64,000 nucleotides of DNA, from positions 41,371,402-41,435,401 of the forward strand of contig OV121086.1 in NCBI GenBank assembly GCA_921293015.1, given 5' to 3'. Position numbers and translations under genes: made by a program. The notes under the pieces are model-generated. The model was given only the letters and a program-made list of their open reading frames with translations. It was not told where the DNA came from and did not search any database. Source of the DNA: Phorcus lineatus (Eukaryota; Mollusca; Gastropoda; Trochida; Trochidae). This document shows positions 27,401 through 38,800 of the stretch, piece by piece (position 1 is the stretch's first letter; each line of letters opens with the position of its first letter).

Positions 27401-30400
27401 AAACCTCAATGAGTTTTTTCTTCAGACTACACAAGAACGCCATACAAACAATACCTATTTTATATGATACGCTGCTTGACAAAGGACCACAAACAGATTT
27501 CTGGAAGGATTACAATTAGTACGTTTTCTGGAAGTAATCATCATAGTATTAAGTAATTCTAATTAATTTGCTTTGACAATTAACTTCATAACGATATCAT
27601 TGGCCTGTCCTCATTATATATATCAGAGTATACAGGGGAATTATCAATGAAGTAATTTCGATTTCGTTATGCAACTTTCCAGCGTAGAACTGGTGTCACT
27701 GACAATAAACAAAATGATAAAACTTCAGTCGCAATTCTGATACTCTTACAATGTAAACTATAGATTTTGTTTGGTATACAAATGGCAAAAGTTGACAGAT
27801 ACATTCATATTACATGTAGCGTACATTAGTAAAGTTAACTTCTCTCTATAAGCCAACTCCTATATTGTAAACATTACAAGTTTCAAGATTAGATAAACGT
27901 TTCTCCATAATAAAGTTAAAGTTAATCTAGAAACTTTTGCTTTAATTTTCTCTTTTATATGTGTATCAATTTCTATAAACCAATAACATCAATTCAACCT
28001 TACTATTCACATTTCATATCAAAATCGCATGTGATAAGAATTGCATAAGCTAATCACCAATTGGCTGAAGTCTGTGCGCACACTTCTTTTAAGAAGAGCT
28101 AGATGAAATGATGATTTGTTGACGATCAGTTTATTTGCTTTGGAATATCAATGTAGTCATTTGGCATAAAGTAATCGTTCCTTGGCAAACAATGTATACG
28201 TTTTCATAATATGTACTAAGCAACAAATACAAATATTTTTGCTACCATTATATTTTTCGTTTAAGCTAGTGTCTGTTTTGTGTCAAGTTAACGTTTTAGA
28301 GATCTTTCCAAATTCTTTTTCTCTTTACAAATCGTTGCTTCAAACTCACCAAATGTCACTTGACATAAGAGTAGTAAAATTTGAAAAAAAAAATACCATG
28401 AAATCCCGTTTTGTACCCCCATGTTATTCCCTTTCAAAGCGATTGTTTCAGTTTATGGCGAGAAGTAGGAGTCACGTTGTCTCAACAAACAGACACATCG
28501 GGTCACATCGCCGGTTTGAGTGAGTAATCTCCTGCTATGTGTCAACAACCCTTTGAGGGGACACATGGGTCAGATATAAAGTTGTTTGGAGGAAATAGCG
28601 ATATCTTTCATCTTCACAATTACATTCCCCTCTCAATTCGAGCTCGTACGGGAAGAAACTTTCGTAATATAAGCATATATATATATATATATATAAGCAA
28701 AACGGGATATTCCTTACCTTCTTGTCTACTACATGAACAAACAGGACACAGATATGTTTTCTAGGAAGGGACACATGACTCAGATAAATAATTCTAAAAT
28801 ATATAAACTTCTTTCAAAAGAGGAAGGGTAGTTCTCAAATATGATAGGGAAGAGGAGTCAGACTTAACCTTAATTATATAGCGTTGACATACATCCTTAC
28901 AAGTCAAAGAAGTAACCTTATTTACCCTGACGAAATCATAATTCGATAAATTATAAACATCTTTATTGTGGAAGAAAACAGGGAGCGGAAATGTTTTTTG
29001 AGAGGGGGGGGGGGGGAGTTGGTTGTTGGTTATGATCACAAATATTAACCTCGACTATTTTTGAGAAATATAGGTAAAACTATCCTTTATAGCAACACTG
29101 TGGGCCCTTCTCTGAGGAAGAAAAAAGGTAAGAATTGACGGTGTATGTTAGACATTGGATCTGATATATACTCCTGTGAGGAAAAACTGGGTCACAGACA
29201 TCCTTCGTGGCTGTCTGCTGAATTCTTCATGAAGATCGTGTCTCTAGCGAGGTTTTATTTTTGGGATGACACAGCACACCGTCGTAACTTGACTTTCCAG
29301 CCAAAAACAGCGTTGGAGGAGCTAATTATGGATATGCTGTATGTGTTTGAAGAAACAATGAGTGCGTGTAAGGAAATGTGGAACCATATAAACGGAGAGA
29401 CGCTTTTAAAAGTGGTATTAGTATCCCTTTACTGGTTCTATTTGATTACATTCTTGGTCAAATTTAATGATAGAAATTGTTACTGATACATAGAAAAAGA
29501 TGAAATAGATATGAAAAGTTGCCAAGTTTTTGATGAAAAGTTTGAATCGTATTTGTAGTAAACTATTAGAATGGCATCAAAATCACGAGCTTAAATTCAA
29601 TATTACATACATTTAGTATACAATCTGTTATACCGTGCATCTTTATTCTTAACTAAGCTAGATAACAACGAAAAGGATGAATGCAATTATTCGTTATGAC
29701 ATCCATCATTCAGTTTGTAAAACACAATTACCTGCAAGATTTCGTGCCTCGTTGGTGAAATTACTGTCAGCGAAGACCTTCCAGTCCTTGGTCTGCAGAG
29801 ATACCATTTGGTCTGTGTTGACTGCCATCTTCAAAGGGGAGGGTATCAGGTTATGTCCCGACCCACCACGGTCAACCGTGTCTTTGTTCATGGAGTATCT
29901 GACTCTCGGGGTGAAGGGGTCATATCTGTCGTGACCCTCAGCATCCTCCTCAACATAATCGTATCTCTTCCACTTATTCGGGGTGTCAAAATCTCCAACA
30001 AAGTCAAGAGACTCTCCGGCTGTACACCTGAGAACCCTTGGTTCCAAACCTTCTGAACTTACATACCAATTAGGCAAACCATCAGATTTTGAGACTGAGA
30101 AATTTTCGGAAAGGAAACGGACTCTGCGGACTCCACCAGGAGGAATTGGCTGGAAGTTGTCCAGGAGCTCTAGCTTGAAGAGACAGCCCTGGGTATGCAT
30201 GAAGCGAACTCCGTAGTCCCGAAGAACTGCCCCTTCTTCTGATGGGAGGGAATCTGGTTCCAACAGGTTCAGGTGGCAGAAGAAGATTTCCCAGCCGCTT
30301 CCAGGGATCGTCTCAGAACCAGTGTTGGTCATTGTGATCTCGGCTTCAAATGTCCTTAGAGCGTCTTTGAGATTGTCGATGACGTCATATTTTATTTTCA

Positions 30401-33400
30401 TGTATTTGGAGATGTAGTTAAGCGCCTGTTGGCGGAGTCCTGCAATCAATAAAAGTAAAATTGTAAAAAATTATACAGTAACGAAATGTATTTTGCACCT
30501 TATATTACCAACATCAATCAACATCTACAAAACTTTTACTTTTGTGAAAACGCTTTAAATCGGAAACAAACTTTTATAGTTTCCATAGCATAACTTGAAT
30601 TATCGATGCCAAATGTGAAGGCAACTGTTTTAAAAGAGAAGTGATTTTTTTTTCATTTTTCATCTCAAACTGTCATTTATTCACGGATTTTGCCCAAAAA
30701 AATTAAACCTTGACTTCAGTCGATAAAATAACTTTATATTTCATGATGAAGTTTGTAGCAATGAACCTCGAAATATAACATCGTTTCTAAAGTTTATTGA
30801 ACAATTTGCCAAGCTCTGTTTAAATTTAGCAACCCATCAACTAACAGGCGATACAGGGGCTGAGCTGTGCCGAAATAACTTCCTAATCCTCTGATGTGGT
30901 CTGAGGACCTAACACGCAAACAAAGGAAGACCTGGCGACAGGGATACAGCTCAGGGATACTTCCAGAGGACAGACACAGCCCTGGTATTGAGGTATGCAG
31001 TCATCTGTCAATATCCCCCATTGTTTAAACTTTGGAGGCAAATAGAACGACAATTGGTAACGTAAGAGGGTGTTGGTAGAGGATCACTGTGATTTGCTTG
31101 ATGGCGTTCCTTCAATCAATAGGTTGACCTTTTGACGGGAAATATGCATATTAATGATTAGTTCTTCTACTTGGATTCCTGTTGAGTGAAAGCGAAATGT
31201 GTGTTGTATTGCAGATCCGGCTCTGGCCCGTTTAAGAATTTGAACTTTCTGAAAGTTGAGATGGGATATGAAAACTATTTAATGGATGTGACTAAACTCG
31301 ATAACATATTTAAACTGGGTGAATAGATAGCAAAAATATTTCTTTCGAAAAAATAATAACATTCTCATTTTTTATATTTTTGGTACATCAAAAATCATCC
31401 CAGTGTCAATAAGCATTTTGAACAATAATATCTTGTAAAAGTCGTGATATGTATGTTAATTCTTTTCAAAGTATAATGAATAATAAATCAAATAATTTTC
31501 AATTCCACCTTTAGTTGAATGAAAAACATTAATTGGAAATACCACTTTGGAGTTATTTTTCATTAGACTTTTAAAAAGAAAAGGTTATAACTGTCACTTC
31601 TATCAACAAGTGAAATTGTAAAGAATTTTTGAGTTTAGGCCTTTTATTTTAAATGTGTAAGATTTTAACTTCCAAAGTAACAATTGAGATGTTTCATTAG
31701 ATTGTAATGCCCAACGTAACAAGTCCTTGGGATTGTTATGAGAAAATACGAAACATCAGAACAACCAAAAACCTTGATAGGTTTCTTACATGTATATCAT
31801 TTAAAACTTAAATAGTATCGTCATCAATCGTACGACGTCACCTCATTGGAAAATTGATGACGTCTTCCGTTGAAGATGTTCAAATGCTCTCCTTACCCTA
31901 TATCTCAAGAATGGACACGACGTTATTAACCTTGAATATTTGATTAAGAACTTTTGATATTGCAAATAATAAAAGTATAACACATCCCCTTGAATGTAAA
32001 TAAATACAAGGAATACAATCCGTTTATATTTATAGAGTTAGTGAGAAAAAATCGGATGTCAAACAAAATGCGAGACTTCTTAATAAAGATATTGCATGAC
32101 AGACAACATGGTGTTATGGATTATGCACCAATAAAACATGTAGCTGAATTACATAATATGCAACTAGAGATTACATTAGTTTTATGTAATCTCGTAAGTT
32201 GCATGTTTTGTAATCATATTATCACAAGACAGCTTAAAACGTCGAAACCATGTTAAATCTCTACTTTAAAATTTTAGTTTTGTAGAGCGTTTATGAAAAA
32301 CAAGTTAAGTAGTGTTTTTGTAAATTTGTCATGTAAGAACGCCTTTGAGTTGCATAAAAAGTTTATAGTTAACACGACGTTTTGGACCAAAACGTTTACT
32401 TTTTCATTGGTGGGTGAGTCTTCTCCAGAAATCTTGGTTTGTTTGCATATATCAAACTTACAGTTGAAATTAAAACATTTATATATGCCTTTTTTGAATT
32501 GAGAAAATCAAGAAGACAAATTTATTGACTGACAACTTCTTTATATAAGTAAGTACAACATTTTTTCAACATCTTGACATCTGATCTGTACGTCAGTTTC
32601 ACTGCAATTAAAAGCTTTACATCTTATTTCACCCAATACCCTTCTAAGATGCCCATAACTGCAGACTGAGTAAGAACACATGTACGGAGTATATAAAAGT
32701 CATTATTTCATTTTTTATTAACGCAATATATAAAATACAGTTAGATGAATTACTTTGATACATCAACATTCTTTAAGAACCAAAATACCATTTTTAAAGG
32801 GGCAGTAGCATATTTTTAAAGATAATTTGAATTTTCCACGAACCTGAAAATGTTTCCAATTGCAACGTAATCACCGCCATTGGCCTTTGTGTGATATTTT
32901 CATTATTTTCTCTACGACCACGGATGATAAGGTTGAGTAATGAGATTTGTTGACCCACTGGAGATTTCACATTGGACATAAACAATTGTTTATTGGGGAA
33001 ACTTTTAAGAAATAATTCTTTCAAAAAATGCGCTGTTGCTCCTTTTTTCCTGGCTGAAGTCAACAGTGGACAAGAAGTGGTGTTCAACAATAGAACGCTC
33101 AATAGCAATTGTAAGATACACAAATCCTTGTTTTCCTTCACATTATCTACAAAAATGTTTTATTACGTTTTCTGATAAAAATAGAAGAATTATTTGCTTA
33201 TGGCTCCTCAATATTTATTTCAATAATTCTTTATGGTTCATTAAAAAGCTGACACGGTCAAGAATGTCATTGCATCTCTTTAGGCAGTGTTATTTTGACA
33301 GTAACAAGATTTCGTGAACACTTTATATCGTATTACTCGTGTAATAATCATATAATTTATCTTTATGATCAAAATAACACTAACTGTACACTTAAAGAAT

Positions 33401-35726
33401 GACCTTGTTTCAAATACAGATATTGTCATAAGTTACACTGTAATTCACGTAACCAAAGAGACGTGGTCTTTGTTAACTCCACATGACACACTAGCTCGTG
33501 TAATACTTTCTTTTTAAAAGATTGACACAAACTTGCACATAACTGCATCTGTCTGTGCAATATCTACCAGCCACACTTATCCCTAACTCATCCCCTCCCT
33601 TCCGTGTGGAGACTTCCTCCTGTACCTCAACATGGGCAGTTCATGATCCCTCGACCCTCCCCGTACCACAAGAATCGGTGAGCAAATATAACAAATACTT
33701 TGCAGCATTCTCAAATGAAAGTAATTTGGTTCAAATCGTCATTTGTTCCTTGCAAATAACGTTTTTCGAGGAAGTAGGTATTTTGTTGTTGAATTCAGGA
33801 AAGGGTCTTCTTAAATATAAATTCACTGAAATGTAAAAAATGAATAACGGAAATGAATGATATGGGGATCTAAAGAATATAGATTTAGATTAAATGATCT
33901 TGACCGGCTGGTATCGCATATCAAAGAATCTCTCCAGGGGATAATTTACATGTATCATATAAAACTTTCCAAATTTGATATGATATGAACTTACATATGC
34001 TTTCGCTCTTTTAATACCAAACCATTTACTCGTTTCATATCAAAGAATCGCATATCAAAGAATCTCTCCAGGAGATAATTTACATGTATCATATAAAACT
34101 TTCCAAATTTGATATGATATGAACTTACATATGCTTTCGCTCTTTTAATACCAAACCATTTACTCGTTTCATAAAAATGTTATTAAACGGTACTGACTGT
34201 AGTAATTTCTATATATCAACCTTTCAATAAGCATTATGTTGCAAACATATCTTTTATAATAAAATTGCATTGATAAATACGAAATACACATAGCGAAACG
34301 TCACCGTTATTCAACAATGTGGAAATTCAATATTTCTTAACTGTAGATAGTCCCTATACTTATATTTGTTTCATTAATTGTTGTTGATCATTTGAAAATC
34401 GTTTTGAAGGAAACCTTTTTTGATAAACCTTTTTTGATATCCTGGTATTTTATCGGCTATCACATATATTTCTATTTAAAACTAAGTTGTGTAAACATTA
34501 GTTCCATGTTGCCCCTGCATCGCCTCAAACAGACATGATAAAGTGAAGATACTCTCCAATAGTTTTCAACTTATGTCCAACCTCAAATAAATTGTTCAAG
34601 GGTTGCCAATGTTTTGTGGTAAATACATTGAATAAGTAAAAGAAGAGACATTAATGTTTTACTTGAAAGCAACATAAGATTTTTTAATGAATTTGATGAG
34701 TTTTGGCACTAATTTAACATAAATATGGCAGTGGGTAGCGACCTCCAATAGGCCTCCAACTTAGTTTTAAGTTAGATATGGTCCTCAAGGTCTCCATTAG
34801 TTTGGCACGGGGCGAGACAAGCGAGTTGGTTAGCTGCTGGTAGGTCAGTGCTGGCGGGGTTGCCTGACTCTAAGGGTGTGAGTTCGAATCCCGCAAGGGA
34901 CCCATCGGAAAAAGTACAAGCACAAGTACTAGTACAATTGCAGATAATGTGACCCCAAATATATCATTGTTACATTTATAAACAACGTCTATTATAAAAA
35001 AATCTAAAAAGTACCGATAAACATCATACTATCCGGATTTTTTTCTTTTATGGTTTTCTTTGGTACAAACATCGAGTACTTCAAGTAGGATTCGAACCCT
35101 CATATCGTGATTAGAAGAAAAGTGGTAATTAATTAAGTAACATTTAATTGAACAAAAAATTGCAACATTCTGCATAGCCGCATATAAATAGTAATATATT
35201 ACTATTCTCAAGAAACTTGGCGGGGCCTAGTTGGCATTGTCCTATTAGATGATGCCAATAGATGAATAATATCTGTCTTCGAATACCGTAATGATGTCAC
35301 AAATACCATAATGTGTTGCATATGCAATGACCGTACTACAATATAAGTATATTAAGTATGACAATTTCACATAACAAATTTCGTATCTTTTACAAGAAGC
35401 GTTGCTTTAAGTCATTCACTTAAAAAGCGACATATGTCTTCATTTACGAAAACAAACGACTAATATAGATTTTGTAGTATAAAGCTACTTACGTCTTTAC
35501 CATTTAACAAATCAAATCTATTCACCTTGACACATTTCATATGTGTATACTATGTAAGTCTTCAAAGATAATATTTTATAATTAGTTTACGATATATCTT
35601 AAATATTAGTATGCCTTCACAAGGAAAATGATAAAATTATTTCCTACCATGTGAGGAATCAAGGTGAGCAATTAAGAGACAGGTAAAGACGAGAATCCCC
35701 CGGCCCGTCATCTCGCTAGCACGCAT
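21366..35726 (-). CDS. Gene C: chitobiase-type GH20 beta-N-acetylhexosaminidase, probably GPI-anchored
   Basis: Eight coding exons total 2808 bases and join in phase to 935 residues. In order: signal peptide (1 to about 25), CHB_HEX carbohydrate-binding domain (about 35-175, DNLKDALRTFEAEI and PGSGWEIFF), GH20 accessory domain (about 220-345, ending GIFYGIQTLLKLMDDE), GH20 barrel (about 350-800) with HWHLTDDEGWR, EVDMPGHGHA, the catalytic pair D580-E581 in HFGGDEV, and GHLWSE, then an Ig-like strand domain (VEYSLDGGNTW), and a hydrophobic 15-16 residue C-terminus after an N/S-rich stretch. The family hydrolyses terminal GlcNAc or GalNAc from chitooligosaccharides and glycans using the Asp-Glu pair and substrate-assisted catalysis. 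The signal peptide and hydrophobic end suggest a surface-anchored or secreted enzyme. All key catalytic motifs are intact. Confidence 0.93.
22175..22321 (-). CDS. Gene C exon 7 (C-terminal Ig-like domain)
   Basis: Acceptor TTTGTTCAG|T, donor ACAAG|GTACAT. Encodes VEDEILKTNVAYPGLTVEYS and DGGNTW, the C-terminal strand domain of chitobiases, ending RIRLRT-R. Confidence 0.9.
22969..23221 (-). CDS. Gene C exon 6 (barrel C-terminus)
   Basis: Acceptor ATCATCCAG|GA, donor CCAT|GTGAGT. Starts GMQGHLWSELVRN, the GH20 motif with the pocket Trp and Glu, then YMMFPRLLALAERAWH. Ends at PPPGA-I, the link to the C-terminal domain. Reading through the donor gives an immediate stop. Confidence 0.94.
23504..23744 (-). 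CDS. Gene C exon 5 (barrel, end)
   Basis: Acceptor ATTCCAG|GTA, donor GTTG|GTGAGA. Encodes VVMAQATHLYFDHPYEPDP and GLYWAPRYTDT, the chitobiase-type substrate loop with Y-x-D-H-P, and a cysteine pair in VCGEDLDGC. Confidence 0.94.
24097..24556. mobile_element. piggyBac-like MITE with TTAA target duplication
   Basis: 460 bases in intron 4 of gene C. Perfect 15-base inverted ends (AGAGCCACTCCGTGA and TCACGGAGTGGCTCT) are directly flanked by TTAA at 24093-24096 and 24557-24560. No transposase ORF inside. The intact ends suggest fairly recent insertion. Confidence 0.88.
24711..24771 (+). repeat. GTGAGTGAG / ACGCCGC dispersed repeat, copy 2
   Basis: GAGTGAGTGAGTGAGTTATT, then AACGCCGCTTGGGCAATATT and AGCCATTAGCGGCG; same order as the inverted copy at 17085-17142. 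The GCCGC and GCGGC halves can pair as a hairpin. Confidence 0.7.
25125..25856 (-). CDS. Gene C exon 4 (catalytic core)
   Basis: Acceptor CTCAACAG|GTA, donor AAG|GTCAGT; 244 codons, phase 0 on both sides. Carries VAGRRCHDPTE, the EVDMPGHGHA strand, HFGGDEV with the catalytic Asp-Glu, and AAWEDGVM and YAWDNIWEWG, substrate-pocket tryptophan motifs of GH20. Confidence 0.95.
26470..26990 (-). repeat. Four-copy tandem array of the 3' end of gene C exon 3
   Basis: Units of 131-136 bases. Splice-donor exon ends fall at 26873 (the real exon), 26737, 26606 and 26470, each followed by GTAAGTG. Copy 2 is open but reads YWNLTDDEGWR. Copy 3 reads YWYLTDDEGWRPE and then has a stop. Copy 4 keeps NKLHWHLTDDEGWRLE with only synonymous changes in those codons. 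Copies 2-4 lack a recognisable acceptor. Confidence 0.9.
26873..27390 (-). CDS. Gene C exon 3 (accessory domain and start of catalytic barrel)
   Basis: Acceptor CCCGCATCAG|GG chosen because it alone matches the incoming phase; donor TCG|GTAAGT. Encodes EAYSINV, GIFYGIQTLL, YRGVMLDVARNFHSKE and LNKLHWHLTDDEGWRLEVPG. The accessory domain is a few residues short at the junction (NLAG-IGIILDIS). The last part of the exon is copied three more times downstream. Confidence 0.9.
28673..28695. repeat. (AT)n microsatellite
   Basis: About 23 bases of AT dinucleotides in intron 2 of gene C. Confidence 0.9.
29004..29016. repeat. Poly-G tract (13 G)
   Basis: Thirteen consecutive G on the plus strand in intron 2 of gene C. 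Confidence 0.9.
29732..30439 (-). CDS. Gene C exon 2 (CHB_HEX domain and start of GH20 accessory domain)
   Basis: Acceptor GATTGCAG|GA, donor GCAG|GTAATT; 708 bases. Contains the CHB_HEX features GSGWEIFFCHLNLLEP and LPNWYVS, then LIPSPLKM, the usual start of the GH20 accessory domain. Confidence 0.92.
32794..33046. mobile_element. Older MITE with TTAAAGGGGCAGTAGC-type ends
   Basis: The left end TTAAAGGGGCAGTAGCATAT continues as TTTTAAAGATAATTTGAATT. The right end, read inverted, is AAAAGGAGCAACAGCGCATT followed by TTTTGAAAGAATTATTTCTT. These are imperfect inverted repeats about 250 bases apart. Interior homologous to 53920-54075. Lies in intron 1 of gene C. Confidence 0.55.
33914..34171. 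repeat. 135-bp tandem duplication
   Basis: The segment starting CGCATATCAAAGAATCTCTC at 33914 recurs at 34049 with few differences and continues through CCAAACCATTTACTCGTTTC in both copies. In intron 1 of gene C. Confidence 0.93.
34793..34912 (+). repeat. tRNA-derived sequence (SINE head or tRNA pseudogene)
   Basis: Contains an RNA polymerase III box-B match (GAGTTCGAATCCCGC) and, about 55 bases upstream, a box-A-like GCGAGTTGGTTAGCTGC. A clean cloverleaf with a 7-bp acceptor stem is not evident, so a functional tRNA is unlikely. Confidence 0.5.
35648..35726 (-). CDS. Gene C exon 1 (signal peptide)
   Basis: ATG at 35726-35724 or an in-frame ATG at 35711. The hydrophobic core GILVFTCLLIAHL is followed by DSSHG. 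Donor CATG|GTAGGA leaves phase 1, which fits the exon 2 acceptor exactly (SHG-LRQQALN), although intron 1 is 5.2 kb long. Confidence 0.78.
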
Positions 35727-35800
35727 CACGACGACTGTCGTCTACAGAGGTCGCAGTGATGTCAGGAGGGGCGGACCTTAGAATAGACACTGTAAAACTC
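35727..35800 (-). promoter_or_regulatory. Candidate proximal promoter of gene C
   Basis: Immediately upstream of the gene C start codon: a GC box (GGGGCGG at 35768-35774 on the plus strand) and a CRE-like TGATGTCA at about 35757, in locally GC-richer DNA. No TATA box seen. The transcription start is unknown. Confidence 0.3.
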
Positions 35801-38800
35801 AAACCTAAATCCTTGACACGAGATGTGGCGAGACTTTGGCGTCACGTCACGAATTGGTACGTGAATCCTCGTCACCAGGTCCCAGACACGGTATTGAGAG
35901 AGTTTCGATGTTTGATGACATACTGTGATTGCGGTCATTGGTGTTTGGGTGTTAGGAAGTTGCAGATGATGTAGACAATGTTTAGTGTTATGCTTATCGG
36001 CATCTGACGCACTATTGGTAAATGTAAAAATGAGTTGAAGTGAAATGGATATTGTTTTAACGCCGTTGTCAAGAGTATTTCAAATTATCGTAGGAACTAG
36101 TATCACTTGAGGGAGAAAGCTTGCTACACAATTGTGGATATGAAACCTTGAAATACTGTGTCAGAGCTGGCACGGGTTTGCACATTTTTTTTTTCATTTC
36201 AGGAAGAAAGCCTGAAAACCGTTGTGTACATTCATTTATCTGAAACCTTTGTCATCGAATGGATATAACAGTGTGAGTATAGATAACTTTCCATCACTAA
36301 GTAATTTTGGTCACCGATGTTTATTTTAATACGTTTCAGACTTAAGCAGTCAAAATGTAAATATATATTGATACAGTTCACAGGCATCTGGTGAAAGTTG
36401 AGGTTGAACATTAACACGATTTCACTTTCATTGCTGTGGCTGCATACGGTGTATGAAGTACTTTTCTGGTTTCATTTTAAATATTTTTTAAGATTGCTTT
36501 TTGAATGTTGTTGCTTTTTATGTGTAAGTTATGAAATAAAATGAATGCAAATAAATTCAACAACTGCTGAGGTGAGTATTAATGAATCTTGAAATGATAA
36601 TAAATTAACGAATTTTTATGAAGAAGACCTCATATATTTGTTAATACCCACTGATTGTTTTTTGGGATGGCATATCAATCAGGAGATCTTGACTATAAAC
36701 TGGAAAATACGAATGCAAACTGTGCAACAGTCAGGACCATCAACAGTATTCGACACATGCTATCATGAGTTTTCTTTGCTATGCATCCCAGAGCGATTAA
36801 ACATTATTACAGTGCGTTGATCAGTTCAGAGAGAATTATGATTTTGAACACACAGATAAATGAAACCATCATGTGCAGCTTATTGCTTTTAAATTATCTA
36901 CAACTTGTCATGACACACGTTAACTTATCGTCAGACTTTTACATATCTGCCTCAAGTTTATTTTGTCTTGAAGACTAATTGCATCTGCATCGTGATAAAC
37001 TGGTACAACGCCGCTGTTCTCACAGTACAACTAAAGTTGAATAGTCAAAGTCGTCTGGACAGAATAGGCCTTAAAACAACATGAACCGTTATGATAAATG
37101 CATCCTTTATTTGAACGGAAAATTCAAAAAAATTTTTACATTTTCATAAAGAAAGAGTATTGCAATGTAAGGATGAATATTGGTTTCTGCAAATATCATA
37201 CAACTTATTCAAACAAATAAGAGTTTTAGGCATATTGAGTTTTATTTTGAATCCGTGCGAAATTTACCAAAGCATTTGAAATCAACGTTGTCATTCGTAT
37301 CAAAGGGCTTACACCAAATGCTGTTTTTCATCCTGTTTTTGTGTGTGACTTTGGTAATGCAAGTAACTGTTTATAAATCCACCTCTTCACATGTCACATA
37401 CAAATAATTTCGACTTTGAAATTTCACTGTGAAACGAAATTAACTCCAAAGATGAAAATCCTATCATAAGAAATGGATCGTTATCAATCTATTATCATTA
37501 AATTACATCGTGACATCATTGATTATAGAAGTGTCGCAATATTCTTATCCCGGTGTATACAATATTACATTTTAAAGGTTAAATGGGAATTAAGATCATA
37601 AATGATACATGTATGTTATGTCATAATGTCAATGTCTCACTCTTTTCTCACTTAATTATTTATTTACTATTTAAATTGTGAAAAGTTTTGTTTTGGAAAT
37701 CATACCTGGAACGTTGTTGATACAAACACCTATCCATTCAAAATCCATATAAAATGAACAGTTACTATTTAAAATCAACAACAAATTCCTCAAATTTGTA
37801 GCAATTTAACAGACGAAGCTACCATGAATGTAATCCATGAACTCAAGTTTGTCAGTTTGTCCAGTTCGCTAGAAAGTTAAGACTTAGACTTAACAGTCAC
37901 TGGCCAGTAAGTATGTAAACAAAGGAAAAGACACGAGCACTCGGGAACTTTATTGGTCAAACTATACTTGCCAAAAACAACTAAAGAATTAAAGTCATCT
38001 GAATTTTGTTTGTATGGTTGTGTTGTGGTCATTTGGTCACAGGAGTTTGTCCGAGTTCCAACGATGGAAAAAAACGATTTTGCCAACTGAAGATCCACCA
38101 GAACATGCGCTTCACATAAAGAGTTGTCAGACCGTGTGGAGAGGAAACCGACGAGTTCGTAACCCATTAGAGACAATACACTGAGGCTTTGATTCAGATA
38201 CAGGGTTGATTCTTAAACAGACAGAACACAACCAATCAGCACTCTCTCTTGTTGGTACAAAAATAACTGTATTAAACTCGAGCATTTGAGAGGAAATGAC
38301 TTGAGTAAACCATGAGGAAGAGAATGGTATTGGGGAAAAGAGGCACATTTGTGTGTCGGTCTTGTCCAATAGTTCCTGGGGAAACAATCCTGTTACCAAT
38401 CCTTTTAAGCTTAACTCATGTCCTTAATTAAGCTATGTATTTGCGCTGGTGACACCTAGGATCCATAATATGGTACACAACACGAACAGCCCCAGCATAT
38501 CAGTTTACGATCAATGAACAAACTCTAGCTGTTGAATACTATGGGAAAAATAGTTTTCAATCATGCCACGCTATGCCTTCTGTGACGACATTTCTTCTTT
38601 CGGAAAAAAAATATTGGGGTTTTCAGGGATAAGACTTTAACAAAATGTGCGCTGCATTCCATTCAACGATTCAATGTAAAGCCACTCCTGAAATGAAATA
38701 AAGCAGGATGTAAAACACATGCGTATTCTTCACATGATAAACTATGACAATACCACAACACATGAAGTCTTTCAAGGCCAGTCAGAAGTGGCTTACATGA

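Noticed and set aside
29145-29486. 113-codon plus-strand ORF inside gene C intron 2
   Set aside because: Protein-like in places with a hydrophobic C-terminus, but no family recognised, no splice or promoter context, and antisense within an intron.
32794-33141. 115-codon minus-strand ORF with a signal-peptide-like start
   Set aside because: Most of it lies in a MITE whose relative at 53920-54075 has no matching ORF.
35085-35115. Box-B-like GGGTTCGAATCCT on the minus strand
   Set aside because: No partner box A at suitable spacing on that strand and no cloverleaf.
35756-35974. 72-codon plus-strand ORF divergent from gene C
   Set aside because: Overlaps the likely gene C promoter, has no recognisable domain, and the GC content there explains the open frame.
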